Of a DNA stretch of 64,000 bases, positions 8,455 to 17,154 are shown one piece after another (position 1 is the first letter of the stretch; each line of letters opens with the position of its first letter). Position numbers and translations under genes: made by a program. The DNA is from Desulfitobacterium hafniense DCB-2. GTDB taxonomy: Bacteria; Bacillota; Desulfitobacteriia; Desulfitobacteriales; Desulfitobacteriaceae. The notes below the pieces were generated by a model that saw only the letters and a program-made list of their open reading frames with translations, did no database searches and had not been told where the DNA came from. The DNA is taken from positions 1,946,501 through 2,010,500 of the forward strand of contig NC_011830.1 in the NCBI RefSeq assembly GCF_000021925.1, written 5' to 3'.

Positions 8455-9438
8455 TCAAATTTCAAATTGAGCCCTCATATCGTTAAACTCCTGAAAAACT
8501 TCCTTTACATAATGGATAAAGGCCTTCTCAATTGGATTCAACGGATATTTGGCTTTATAAACAATATAGTAATGCATTGGTATAGTAATATCGGAAAATT
8601 TCAGGATCTTAAGTTGGCCACTTTGAAAATAATTGTCACCGTAAGCAAGAATGCTAGGCATAATGGCCACGCCGAGATTTTCGGCTACAAGTTTTTTCAA
8701 GCTGTCCACCGTACCGACTGTTAAAACAGGTTCTGTAGTGTACATAGATTGAAAGGACTTATCATTTGTCGATCTTATGAGGGAAGCATAATAGTCGTTA
8801 GGCTCATTTTCATAATATTGATACCTTATCTTGGGTAACTTGTGGATCTCACTTTGCGTAATTTGTTTTTTTTCAGCTAAGGGATGAGCGGCACCGACAA
8901 AACAGACCTGCTCATCAGAACACAGATACTCTTTAGCTACACCTGATTCAGCGAATCTGTCTTCAAAAAGGGCATTTACAGCGTCACTTATACTGACAAT
9001 ACCGAAATTGCGAGTCTTATCTTTCCCTTGTTGAAATAAAGTGCTTAATATGGTTTGCGTTTTATCTTCTCGGACGTAGGTTCGGATCGAAGGATGGCTA
9101 TTTTGAAATTTTGATAAAGCTTTAGGCATAATGCCGCAGTTAATAGCTGGGAGGGCGCGTATGTTAAGCTGCTCGGTTTTTTGTTCTTTAGAAGCGACAA
9201 CGTAAATTTTTTCGATTTTCATCAAAGCATCCTGAGACAACTCGAGGATCTCTGCACCAACCGCGGTGGGGGTAACACCGGTTTTGGAACGTATAAACAA
9301 CTTGACGCCCAGCTCTTTCTCCAAGGATGACATAGCAATGCTTAAACTTGGTTGAGACATAAACAAATTATCGGCCGCTATTGTGATAGAGCGGGTATGG
9401 CTGATTTCCACAAGATAACGCAATTGCTCAAGTCGCAT
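8455..9438 (-). CDS. LysR-family transcriptional regulator
   Basis: This 327-residue protein has an N-terminal winged HTH (residues 1-60, with ITIAADNLFMSQPSLSIAMS) and a C-terminal LysR substrate-binding domain ending near residue 310. It is transcribed away from the corrinoid gene at 9757, and the ~300-bp divergent space contains copy B of the leader element. Because the same element precedes the sulfotransferase modules, this protein is the best candidate regulator of both the ASST operon and the corrinoid/UroD pair. The co-inducer would probably be the imported aromatic or anionic compound. That part is inferred. Confidence 0.9.
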   Translation of the reverse strand: MRLEQLRYLVEISHTRSITIAADNLFMSQPSLSIAMSSLEKELGVKLFIRSKTGVTPTAVGAEILELSQDALMKIEKIYVVASKEQKTEQLNIRALPAINCGIMPKALSKFQNSHPSIRTYVREDKTQTILSTLFQQGKDKTRNFGIVSISDAVNALFEDRFAESGVAKEYLCSDEQVCFVGAAHPLAEKKQITQSEIHKLPKIRYQYYENEPNDYYASLIRSTNDKSFQSMYTTEPVLTVGTVDSLKKLVAENLGVAIMPSILAYGDNYFQSGQLKILKFSDITIPMHYYIVYKAKYPLNPIEKAFIHYVKEVFQEFNDMRAQFEI

Positions 9439-9514
9439 AACAATACCCCCACGCTTATTGAGTTAATTCTATAATACACTATCGTCGGTTGTTTTACTAG
9501 TTTGACTAGTTGGA

Positions 9515-9665
9515 CTTCTTTGAATATATCATTTTACATTAGTGTATAGTCTGCCTTTATGACATCTATTGAATTTTCGGAATACAAGTGATGTGCTAAA
9601 TAAGCTATATTATATATTGAATAACAGAATAAATTGCTATCTTTGTTAATCATTTTTACTTATTA
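9515..9665 (+). promoter_or_regulatory. Leader element, copy B
   Basis: This is the best match to copy A (2978-3120): TTTGAATATA at the left, TGTATAGT, GCCTTTATGACATCTATTGA, GGAATACAAGTGATG, CTAAATAAGCTATATT, and CATTTTTACTTATTAAG at the right. It lies in the divergent region between a LysR gene and a corrinoid protein gene. It probably holds the corrinoid promoter and the LysR operator. Confidence 0.6.
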
Positions 9666-9670
9666 AGCAA

Positions 9671-9722
9671 TGATCTAGCTGAAATATTGTTCATCTAACT
9701 TTAAACATACCATTCAAATCCA
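9671..9722 (+). pseudogene. Remnant of a DASS carrier 3' end
   Basis: The bases GCTGAAATATTGTTC and the following ~35 bp resemble the conserved 3' end and 3' flank of the two carriers (GCTAAAATATTGTTCCT, encoding LAKILFL-stop, then TTTAAA and a CACATATCC-like run at 2877-2920 and 7907-7950). The stretch directly follows leader element B. This fits a third leader-ASST-carrier module from which the genes were deleted. Confidence 0.5.
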
Positions 9723-9756
9723 AAGTGCATTTTAAATAATAATGGGAGGTAACAAT

Positions 9757-10398
9757 ATGACAAAAATAAAAGAGATCGCAAAGGCCGTAGCAGGTGGAAA
9801 GATTAAAGTTGTTCCTGGACTGGTTCAGCAGGCACTTGATGAAGGAATCGCAGCTAATGAAATTATTGGCGGAATGACCGATGCTATGAATGAGGTAGGT
9901 CAAAAATTTTCAGCGGGAGAGATTTATGTTCCAGAAATGCTTGTAGCCGCAAAGGCGATGAAGGCAGGTGTGGAAATCCTAAAAGGCAAGATGACAGAAG
10001 GTGAGGGAGCGAAAGCGGGCAAATGCATAATTGGTACCGTGGCCGGTGACTTGCATGACATAGGCAAAAACCTCGTCGCTATGATGATAGAGAGTGCCGG
10101 CTACGAAGTAATTGATCTAGGAGTTGATGTACCTGCTGACAAATTTATTGAAACGATTAATGCCAATCCCGACTGTCACGTTGTCGCATGTTCAGCGCTG
10201 CTTACAACGACTTTAGAATCCTTAAAAAATACCGTCGCAGCAATAACTGCAGCAGGTTTGCGAAATCAGGTGAAAATTCTTGTCGGTGGAGCCCCTGTAA
10301 GACAATCTTATGCAGATCACATCGGTGCAGACGGATATGCCTCCGACGCACCAGGTGCTGCTCGGAAAGTGAAAGAAATGTATACTTGTTTTAGCTAA
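9757..10398 (+). CDS. Corrinoid (B12-binding) methyltransferase protein, first copy
   Basis: A 213-residue methylcobamide shuttle of the MtaC/MttC/MtbC type. An N-terminal helical cap (about residues 1-85) is followed by a B12-binding Rossmann domain with the lower-axial ligand motif DLHDIGKN near residue 98 and the SALLTTTLESLK and GGAPV segments that cradle cobalamin. In the family it accepts a methyl group from a substrate-specific methyltransferase I and hands it to a second methyltransferase. GGGAGGT lies 6 bases before ATG 9757. The UroD-family gene at 10496 follows and is the obvious partner. Confidence 0.9.
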   Translation: MTKIKEIAKAVAGGKIKVVPGLVQQALDEGIAANEIIGGMTDAMNEVGQKFSAGEIYVPEMLVAAKAMKAGVEILKGKMTEGEGAKAGKCIIGTVAGDLHDIGKNLVAMMIESAGYEVIDLGVDVPADKFIETINANPDCHVVACSALLTTTLESLKNTVAAITAAGLRNQVKILVGGAPVRQSYADHIGADGYASDAPGAARKVKEMYTCFS

Positions 10399-10495
10399 AG
10401 TATATCTGTTTGAAAAATTTAAGATGATTTGATATTACATGGGTTTTTGCCACACCGGCTAAAAAATAGTGGAAGCTGAAAGGAAGTAAAGACAC

Positions 10496-11491
10496 ATGAC
10501 TATAACACCTAGAGAAAATATGTTGCTTGTCTATCAACATAAAGTACCGGAATTTCTACCTTTGATGAAAGATATTCAATATATTCGCACTGTTGAGCCT
10601 GGTTTTTTGCATGTGGTATACGAAGGAAAAGCCACAGGTTCAAATGATGCAGTCGATTGGTTCGGACAAAATTGGAAGTTTGAGCCAAAGATAGGCGCAT
10701 TTAATCCCGATGCAACTCAGTATATAGTCAAAGATATTACAAAATGGAAGGAATATGTTAATATTCCCGATGTTGAGGAGATAGACTGGGAAGCTAAATT
10801 TTCAACCGATGCTATAAGTTTAGACAGAAATAAGTTTATAATAGTCAAGGATGGCCAAGGACCGTGGGAACGAGCCTTTTCCATGACGCCAATAGCGGAT
10901 CTTCTTTGTGATTTGATAATTGAGCCCGAGGCATGTTACGAATTTTTTGGAATCATTGCTGACCATAAAATCAAGCTTCATAATCATTATATTAAATATT
11001 ACAAGCCCGATGCATTGTGCATGCACGACGACTACGGTTCGGGACAGGGGCTATTCATGTCGCCTGATACCTGGCGCCAACTTATTAAGCCACATTTGCA
11101 ACGAATCATTGATAATGTTACATCTCAGGGAGTAATGTATGAACACCATTGCTGCGGAGTTATGGCTCCTCTGGCGGAAGAAATAGCTGATATGGGCGCA
11201 TCCTCATGGAATGTTGTCCATGTCTCTAATAATACCTATGCGTGCAAGCAGAAGTTTGGTGATAAACTTGCATTAGTAGGCGGGATTTGTGACGGCCAAT
11301 TCTTAGACTTAGCCGGTATGACGGCAGAGGAGATATGCGCACACGTACGTGAAGTTGCGGATAAGATGCTTCCGGGTGTAGGTACTGTAATTTCAGTAAA
11401 GACTGTGGCACATCCTGAAAGAACAAAAATCATTGAAGATGAGCTGCTTAAATACGGTCAGTCATTCTTTAAAGTAAAAAGGCCTTCCTAA
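10496..11491 (+). CDS. UroD-family (MtaA/MtbA-like) methyltransferase
   Basis: A 331-residue protein of the uroporphyrinogen decarboxylase superfamily, in the branch of cobalamin-dependent methyltransferases. The segment YEHHCCGVM (about residues 214-222) gives an HxC pair, and a later Cys in LVGGICDGQF could complete a zinc site as in MtaA/MtbA. LCMHDDYGSGQGLFMSP is the typical UroD core strand. It lies 97 bp after the corrinoid gene, with AAAGGAAG upstream of the ATG. It probably methylates or demethylates the corrinoid protein at 9757. Which substrate is used cannot be read from the sequence. Confidence 0.8.
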   Translation: MTITPRENMLLVYQHKVPEFLPLMKDIQYIRTVEPGFLHVVYEGKATGSNDAVDWFGQNWKFEPKIGAFNPDATQYIVKDITKWKEYVNIPDVEEIDWEAKFSTDAISLDRNKFIIVKDGQGPWERAFSMTPIADLLCDLIIEPEACYEFFGIIADHKIKLHNHYIKYYKPDALCMHDDYGSGQGLFMSPDTWRQLIKPHLQRIIDNVTSQGVMYEHHCCGVMAPLAEEIADMGASSWNVVHVSNNTYACKQKFGDKLALVGGICDGQFLDLAGMTAEEICAHVREVADKMLPGVGTVISVKTVAHPERTKIIEDELLKYGQSFFKVKRPS

Positions 11492-11606
11492 TGTTGATCC
11501 TTTTAGGAGTGCTTAATTATCGCTGGCAATCAGCTCTCTTTTTTATGGAAACTAACACTGGTAGACTACACCTACGATGCTTAGGGGCAATGTCTGACGA
11601 AAAAGG

Positions 11607-11668
11607 GGCTGTGTGAAAACACAGCCGAAAAAACGCTTGAAATCAAGAGATTTCAAGCGTTTTTTAAC
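11607..11668 (+). terminator. Double hairpin terminator
   Basis: There are two adjacent stem-loops: GGCTGTGT with ACACAGCC around a GAAA-type loop, then AAAAAACGCTTGAAATC with its complement ending in a T6 run. The second is a strong Rho-independent terminator for the corrinoid/UroD unit. Confidence 0.75.
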
Positions 11669-11759
11669 GAATTATGAAGATAAATATGTTCTGGTAGATA
11701 TTTTTAGTGAAGTGATTGAGCTTTTACATAAACAAAGTTACATCACGTTAGAAAACTAG

Positions 11760-12188
11760 TATAATGAAGAAAAGGAGGAATACCTTTACAGCTATGGAAG
11801 GGAGCTAATCTACAACTCTACGCGTACGCAGAACAGTAAACATGGCTGCAAGAGCACTATAAGGGTTTATGAAAGTCGCGACTGCCAAGGATGTCCTTAC
11901 CGTGATCGATGCATAAAACAGACCGATAAACCGGAATACAACAAAAGGATTTACATCAATCGACGCGGCAATGAACTCAAAGCTAAGGCTGGGGCAAATT
12001 TGAAGAGTGAATATGGGCTTCAAATGCGCAGCCTAAGGTCTATAGGAGTAGAAAGTGTTTTTGGTGACATCAAAGGCAATTTTGGTATGCAACGATTTAT
12101 GCTTAAGGGCCTGGCAAAGGTCAAATTAGAATGGGGATTACATTGTATAGCTCATAACATGAGAAAAATGGCAGCTACCTTGGGATAG
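11760..12188 (+). pseudogene. IS1182-like transposase, C-terminal half
   Basis: An open frame follows the stop at 11757. It reads through a zinc-knuckle-like segment (VYESRDCQGCPYRDRC, about 11866-11913) typical of IS1182-family transposases and ends with the VESVFGDIKGN catalytic Glu block and MRKMAATLG. The N-terminal half with the first catalytic Asp residues is missing. The last ~240 bp are duplicated at 1-252. No start codon with a ribosome site and no inverted repeats were found. Confidence 0.8.
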
Positions 12189-12198
12189 GTAGTCTGGG

Positions 12199-12760
12199 AG
12201 CTGCTTTATGGCATTATTCCGGGTTAGTTGTTTTAACGGATAAATTCGTTCTAATCGCGAGGGGATATTCCTGCAGTGTCGCAACCATGTTGGTCGCAAT
12301 TTCCCAAGGCCTTTTTCTGGTTGACTTCCTTCCGCGTCGTGTCTATCCTGCTCTGGGCAACGAGTGTTTTCAGCAGCTCACTATAGGCGCTGATCAGGTT
12401 GTCGCGGTGCAGGGCAAATTGCTCGTCATGCTTCATGCTTTCGGTGTAGGTTTCGGCGGTTGGCTGCACGGTTTTGGGCTGTATTTTTCTCAGCTTTGGA
12501 GTTATCTTGACGACCGGGACCAGTTCCGTGCTCTGTTTCTTTTCCTGAACAGCTGCCTGCAGTTCTCGTTTGCTCATGTTTTCAACATCATGGCAGGCCA
12601 AAAATTCTTCCCGCTCCTCCGCCGGAATTCCCAGGAGGATAACCGCCTGGGAGAAACTAAGATTCGAATCTGGATTCGAATCTGGCAAGCTCACGCCGGG
12701 TGAGGCGGATTTAGGCCCGAATTCCCGATAGATCCGCATCAGGTGATCGGCTGTCCGCTG
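12199..12760 (-). pseudogene. Truncated, frameshifted DUF3102 gene copy
   Basis: The DNA is nearly identical to 29989-30551, the 3' three-quarters of the intact DUF3102 gene at 30005-30736. One extra C in the run at 12303-12305 (TTTCCC here, TTTCC there) shifts the frame, so the last ~28 residues differ. Similarity stops abruptly after CTGTCCGCTGGG, so the first ~60 residues are missing. The intergenic start AGCTGCTTTATGGC is also shared, so a block larger than the gene was copied. No function is expected. Confidence 0.85.
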
Positions 12761-12887
12761 GGGAGAATGCCAGGCAAAACCTGGGGCCTCTTGTCAATAA
12801 AGTGGAGCACGATCTTAAAGCGGAAAAAGCATTTCACTATCTCATGGAACATGATGTGCTTTTTTAGGGGTATTATTTCCTTGAAAC

Positions 12888-12930
12888 AAAAAAGCTGAAA
12901 ACTTTACTTGGGGTAAGTTTCAGCTTTTTT
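12888..12930. terminator. Terminator hairpin
   Basis: AAAAAAGCTGAAA pairs with TTTCAGCTTTTTT around a G-rich loop, with T and A tracts on both sides. It lies downstream of the LysR gene at 13004 on the minus strand and probably ends its transcript. Confidence 0.75.
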
Positions 12931-13003
12931 ATTGTTGGACAGCTATGACACTGCAGCAAAGTCAGTAGAATGCCTCGGGACAGGAAGCGCGGAGTTTTGG
13001 TTT

Positions 13004-13900
13004 TTAGACAAATTCCGGCCATTGATATTGTTTTATCCTATTAATAAATCTCTCTAAATAAGGATTGTTCGAGTCTTTTTTCCATACTACCGAAAAAGAT
13101 GAAGGGGTTACTCCCTCGATATCAATGAATTTCAGGTTATCCATGCCTTTGACCGGGGCAAGCCTCGAAAGCACTGAGATGCCGAGACCTGCCTGTACCA
13201 TCATTAAAACCGTCTCCACTAAGGGACAAGTGGTGGCAATGTTAGGGGTAAAGCCGGCGTTTTCACACAACAGTATAATGTAATTATATGGAATGGGTTG
13301 GGTGCTCGGCGATACTTGGATAAAGTGTTCATTTTTTAGCTGAGAAATATGAACTTTGTCCTGCGTGGCAAGAGGGTGGTCATGGGCTGCGACGATTGCG
13401 GAATAAGTGCGGGTGAGCACATGAGAATCCAAAAAAGGCAGATAATGATCGTCAAAAGATATAATAAAGCCAATATCCGCTTGATTATTGATAACGGCGT
13501 GTTCCACCTTACCCCAGGGGAGCCGCTGCAGGCTTACATCAACCATCGGATAATCCTGATTGTAATGCTTGACCAGCAAGGGTATGTGAAAAGACAAGCT
13601 GGTGCTGACAAAGGCAATGCTCAATTTTCCTGCTTCTTTGGCAGAGGCTTCCTTCACCAGGTGAAAAACTTCTGGCTCCCTAGCGAAGATTTTTTCAGCT
13701 TCAGATAGTAGCACTTTTCCAGCCGCGGTAAGGATCAGATTACGGTTTGTCCGGACGAACAGAGCGGTACCGAAGTGCTTTTCCAATTCCATGATATGTT
13801 TGCTTAAGGCGGGCTGACTGATATAGAGTTCTTGAGCGGCTTTGGAGAAATTAAGATGTTTAGCAATCACTGTAAAATATTTTAGACGGAGATAGTTCAT
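13004..13900 (-). CDS. LysR-family transcriptional regulator
   Basis: A 298-residue LysR protein: an N-terminal HTH with FSKAAQELYISQPALSKHIME, then a two-lobed co-inducer domain. The ATG at 13900 (MNYLRLKYF) is preferred because GGAGGT lies 7 bases upstream; an ATG five codons earlier has no such site. It is divergent from the amidohydrolase-led operon at 14041, the usual arrangement for a LysR protein controlling a catabolic operon. The ~140-bp space contains several AT-rich dyads suited to LysR binding. Confidence 0.9.
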   Translation of the reverse strand: MNYLRLKYFTVIAKHLNFSKAAQELYISQPALSKHIMELEKHFGTALFVRTNRNLILTAAGKVLLSEAEKIFAREPEVFHLVKEASAKEAGKLSIAFVSTSLSFHIPLLVKHYNQDYPMVDVSLQRLPWGKVEHAVINNQADIGFIISFDDHYLPFLDSHVLTRTYSAIVAAHDHPLATQDKVHISQLKNEHFIQVSPSTQPIPYNYIILLCENAGFTPNIATTCPLVETVLMMVQAGLGISVLSRLAPVKGMDNLKFIDIEGVTPSSFSVVWKKDSNNPYLERFINRIKQYQWPEFV

Positions 13901-14040
13901 GAACAATACCTCCATTCAGGTATAATTAAAAGTTATATCTAGGTAGAATTATACTGTATTTTTAAAATTTTTCAACAACTTTTATACTATAACTATGGCC
14001 TATCCTAAAAAGCAAGAAGTTGGAATGGAGGAGGAAAGTC
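13901..14040. promoter_or_regulatory. Divergent LysR/catabolic operon control region
   Basis: This 140-bp space separates a LysR gene and the gene at 14041. It is AT-rich, with repeats of TATAATTAAAAGTTATA and TTTATACTATAACTAT type, compatible with two overlapping promoters and a LysR operator. Exact boxes cannot be assigned by eye. Confidence 0.4.
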
Positions 14041-15087
14041 ATGATTATCGATATCAATATGCATCATCTCCCGGAAGATCTATTTACGAATGAGAAGATC
14101 TTGGATGGTTTTCTGAGCACCGCCCCCCGCTCATATGGAGAAATTGCCTCATTAGGGACCATACCGGAGACCGGTAAGCGTCAAATCATTTTGGAAAAAC
14201 CCAAGGGTTATCAGAACCTTAATTATGTTGAGGGTGACTACTCACTTGAGGCTAAGCTTCAGGCCATGGACGACAACGGTGTAGACAAAGCAATTCTGCG
14301 GGTACCGGTTTGGCAAGAATGGTTAAAGGTGGATACCTGCAAAATCGTCAACGACAACGCTGCTGAGATGTGCAAACGCTCGGCGGGACGTCTCTACGCT
14401 ACCGCTTGCGTCCCTCCCTGGGGTGGAAAGGACAATCTGTATGAGCTGGAGCGCTGCGTCAAAGATTTGGGAATGGTAGGTGTTCAGCTTGCTTGTCATT
14501 ACGGACAGCTTTATCTGGATGATGAGGCCTTTAAGCCTTATATGAAAGTGCTCAATGAGCTGAATGTACCCGTGGTTGTGCATCATACACCATTGCCGGT
14601 CTACTGGCAATCCGTTTATGAATACACAAATCTGCGCCGTGAGCTCGGGCGGATCATTGACCAGGCTACAGCAGTGGGCAGGGAACTGTTTAGCGGCATG
14701 TTCGAAGAGTTCCCCAATCTTAAATTTATTCACACGATGTTTGGCGGCAATTGGTTTGCCAACTACAATCTGCTCATGCCCCACAAGGGTAAAAAGGAAG
14801 AAGCCATGCTGCGTCTGGATATTTCGGAATCCGACCGCATTAAGATGTATCTAAAGAATAATATCTACTTCGATATGACTCACCCAGCCTCTTGGGGCAA
14901 AGACCAGGTAGAGTGTGCGATTAAGGTTTGTGGTGCCGACCATGTCTTGTTCGGCAGTTCTTTCCCTGTATTCTACAATTGGATGTCGCAAGGTATTGAG
15001 TGTGTGAAGAGTCTGGACATCACGGAGAAGGAGAGAGAACTCATCACCAGCGGCAACGCAATTCGCCTGTTTAAGCTGGATGTATAG
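14041..15087 (+). CDS. Amidohydrolase-superfamily protein with altered metal site
   Basis: A 348-residue protein of the amidohydrolase 2 (ACMSD / gamma-resorcylate decarboxylase) type TIM barrel. The barrel segments align with the family: MIIDINMHH at the N terminus, VVVHHTPLP near residue 180, FIHTMFGG near 235 and LFGSSFPV near 305. In the family the first strand carries HxH and the last GSDFP, whose residues hold the metal. Here the first His is Asn and the Asp is Ser, so the usual zinc or manganese site looks incomplete. GGAGGAAAG precedes ATG 14041. It heads the operon with UroD and corrinoid genes. It may be a decarboxylase or hydrolase with a different mechanism, or a non-enzymatic member. 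Confidence 0.7.
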   Translation: MIIDINMHHLPEDLFTNEKILDGFLSTAPRSYGEIASLGTIPETGKRQIILEKPKGYQNLNYVEGDYSLEAKLQAMDDNGVDKAILRVPVWQEWLKVDTCKIVNDNAAEMCKRSAGRLYATACVPPWGGKDNLYELERCVKDLGMVGVQLACHYGQLYLDDEAFKPYMKVLNELNVPVVVHHTPLPVYWQSVYEYTNLRRELGRIIDQATAVGRELFSGMFEEFPNLKFIHTMFGGNWFANYNLLMPHKGKKEEAMLRLDISESDRIKMYLKNNIYFDMTHPASWGKDQVECAIKVCGADHVLFGSSFPVFYNWMSQGIECVKSLDITEKERELITSGNAIRLFKLDV

Positions 15088-15107
15088 GGTAATCTTTTGG
15101 AGAGTGA

Positions 15108-16265
15108 GTGGAGAGACCGATGATTCAATTAAAGCAAGAACGGAATCAACTGTTTACCGACATCTACGATGGGCTCAAACCCAAGCGCATACCAATTCGC
15201 ATCCAGGTAACGCACGAAGCCGCTATTCAATATTGCAAAATGGATTTAAAACACACTCAGTGGGATAAGACGGCTTACTTTTCCTTCATGGACAAAGTAT
15301 CAGCCCAATTGGAAACGGATCTGACACCTGTTTCCATGAATGTGCGAACCCCGGCCTATTATCAGATTCTGGAATCGGAAGCCTTTGTCATGAGCTCAAG
15401 CGGTGTTCTTCAACACCCTGAAGTTAAGTCCATGGAAGCTAAGGAATATGATGAGTTTATTGAGGATCCCTACAGCTTTATATTAACCAAAGCTCTGCCC
15501 CGAGTATATAAAGGATTCGGCGGTGACCCGGTAAGGAAGAGTCTTAATCTGGCTAAGGCTATGGCGGCTTATGAAGATTATAAGAAAGCTCAGCTGGTGG
15601 CCATGTCCAAAATCAACGAAAAATATGGTTATGCCCATTTACCCATCGGAGGAGTGACAGAAGCTCCCTATGACTTTTTGGCTGATGTTCTCCGCTCCTT
15701 CACAGAGATTTCCAAGGATATTCGCCGCTGTCCGGACAAAATTGCTGAAGCATGCGATGCAGTGCTGCCTTACCTGCAGAGGTGCGCCGTTTCTCCAATG
15801 TCTTCCAACTACAATCGCACCATGATTCCCGTTCATATGCCGCCGTTTATGAATACCAAGCAGTTTGAAAAATATTTTTGGCCCTCCTTCAAGCAACTTG
15901 TTCAGTTCATCTATGAGAGAGGCTCCAATTGCTGGCTTCTACTGCAGGGAGATATGGTTCGGTATATTGATTATATAAACGAACTCCCTGGAAATCCCGA
16001 AGTCAGGCATGAGTACGGAGATATGAAAGAGGTGTTGGAAAGAACCAATAAAAAGCATATTATCTCCGGCCTATACCCAGTCACGATGCTTGAAACCAGC
16101 AGTGAAAAAGAATGTATGGATTATGCTAGAAAGACAGTTGAAATCCTAGGCCAAAACGGCAACTATATCTTTAATTTTGATAAGCCCATTTTATCTCTTG
16201 ATGAAAATTCTATGCAGAATTTGAGAGCTGTTATTGCTACTGTAAGAAAGTACGGTGAGTATTAA
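15108..16265 (+). CDS. UroD-family methyltransferase-like protein
   Basis: This 385-residue member of the uroporphyrinogen decarboxylase superfamily is related to the protein at 17155 (shared patterns FTEISKDIRRCPDKIAEA, HMPPFMN and QFEKYFWPSFK). The HxC zinc pair of MtaA/MtbA is not visible. Such proteins often sit in corrinoid clusters as methyltransferase I components. The start is uncertain: GTG 15108 has GGAG at a fair distance, and ATG 15120 also has GGAGAG upstream. It lies 20 bp after the amidohydrolase gene in the same operon. The substrate is unknown. Confidence 0.75.
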   Translation: MERPMIQLKQERNQLFTDIYDGLKPKRIPIRIQVTHEAAIQYCKMDLKHTQWDKTAYFSFMDKVSAQLETDLTPVSMNVRTPAYYQILESEAFVMSSSGVLQHPEVKSMEAKEYDEFIEDPYSFILTKALPRVYKGFGGDPVRKSLNLAKAMAAYEDYKKAQLVAMSKINEKYGYAHLPIGGVTEAPYDFLADVLRSFTEISKDIRRCPDKIAEACDAVLPYLQRCAVSPMSSNYNRTMIPVHMPPFMNTKQFEKYFWPSFKQLVQFIYERGSNCWLLLQGDMVRYIDYINELPGNPEVRHEYGDMKEVLERTNKKHIISGLYPVTMLETSSEKECMDYARKTVEILGQNGNYIFNFDKPILSLDENSMQNLRAVIATVRKYGEY

Positions 16266-16280
16266 AGAAAGGAGACGGCC

Positions 16281-16427
16281 ATGGAATCCATGATTCGTTC
16301 CAAGTATTATACACCTTGGGAAGAGTATCAGGAAAAATACCCGATCATTGCGGATATTGAAAATGTGTGCACGTTGCAAGACTATGAGGATGCGGTAATG
16401 ATGTTTGTCTTCAGATTATTTTACTGA
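16281..16427 (+). CDS. Small protein (48 aa) after UroD gene, unknown
   Basis: An ATG preceded by AAAGGAG at a good distance opens a 48-codon frame, beginning MESMIRSKYYTPWEEYQEK and ending VFRLFY. It fits exactly between the UroD-like gene and the second corrinoid gene, with 15 bp and ~37 bp spacers. I do not recognise the family. A second small ORF (18362-18517) follows the next UroD-like gene in the same way, which suggests a genuine accessory subunit or a trimmed remnant of a UroD C terminus. Confidence 0.5.
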   Translation: MESMIRSKYYTPWEEYQEKYPIIADIENVCTLQDYEDAVMMFVFRLFY

Positions 16428-16464
16428 TTTAGGTATAGGTTAAGTAAAAAGGGGAGGAATGGCT

Positions 16465-17103
16465 ATGATTGATCTCAAGGAATTGACCGCCGCCGTTGGG
16501 GCATTGGAGGAGGAGAAAGTCTTCGCAATGCTGGGGGAGTTTCTGAAGACGAATCCCTCTCAGGAAGAGACCCAAAAAGTTGTGGCTGCCTGTCAAGGTG
16601 GAATGGCTGTTATTGGCGATTTGTTTGAGCAAGGTGAATATTACGTAGGAGATTTGGTTTTTGCCGGGAGCCTGTTGACTGATATCATTGAAAAGCTGAA
16701 ACCCTCTTTAGGTTCTGCCACAGGAAAGGAAATAGCTTCTATACTTCTGGGCACGGTGGAAGGTGATTTGCATGATATCGGCAAGAATATTTTTAGATGC
16801 ATGGCAGAGGCCGCTGGTTTTAAGGTTATTGATTTAGGCATTGATACCCCGGCTGAGGAGTTCGTCGCAAAAGTAAGAGAAAATAAACCGGCCATTGTCG
16901 GCATGAGCGGAGTTTTAACCCTGGCTTTAGAATCGATGAGAACTACAGTTCAAGCATTAGAAGCAGCGGGTCTAAGAAAGGATGTCAAAATTATTATTGG
17001 GGGGAACCCTGTAACCCAGGAAGCCTGTGAGAAGATAGCTGCTGACGCTTTCACCACCAATGCTGCTGAAGGGATAAAAATATGTCAGGGTTGGGTTAGC
17101 TGA
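16465..17103 (+). CDS. Corrinoid (B12-binding) methyltransferase protein, second copy
   Basis: A 212-residue corrinoid shuttle with an N-terminal helical cap and a B12-binding domain. DLHDIGKN near residue 98 carries the axial His, followed by SGVLTLALESM and IIGGNPV. ATG 16465 is chosen because GGGGAGG lies 7 bases upstream; ATG 16459 is too close. It is only distantly similar to the corrinoid protein at 9757, so the two belong to different substrate systems. It sits between two UroD-family genes, its presumed methyl donor and acceptor partners. Confidence 0.9.
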   Translation: MIDLKELTAAVGALEEEKVFAMLGEFLKTNPSQEETQKVVAACQGGMAVIGDLFEQGEYYVGDLVFAGSLLTDIIEKLKPSLGSATGKEIASILLGTVEGDLHDIGKNIFRCMAEAAGFKVIDLGIDTPAEEFVAKVRENKPAIVGMSGVLTLALESMRTTVQALEAAGLRKDVKIIIGGNPVTQEACEKIAADAFTTNAAEGIKICQGWVS

Positions 17104-17154
17104 TAGGGATAGCGCACATTAGTGTATAAATCTCATGAAGAGAGGTATATATGT

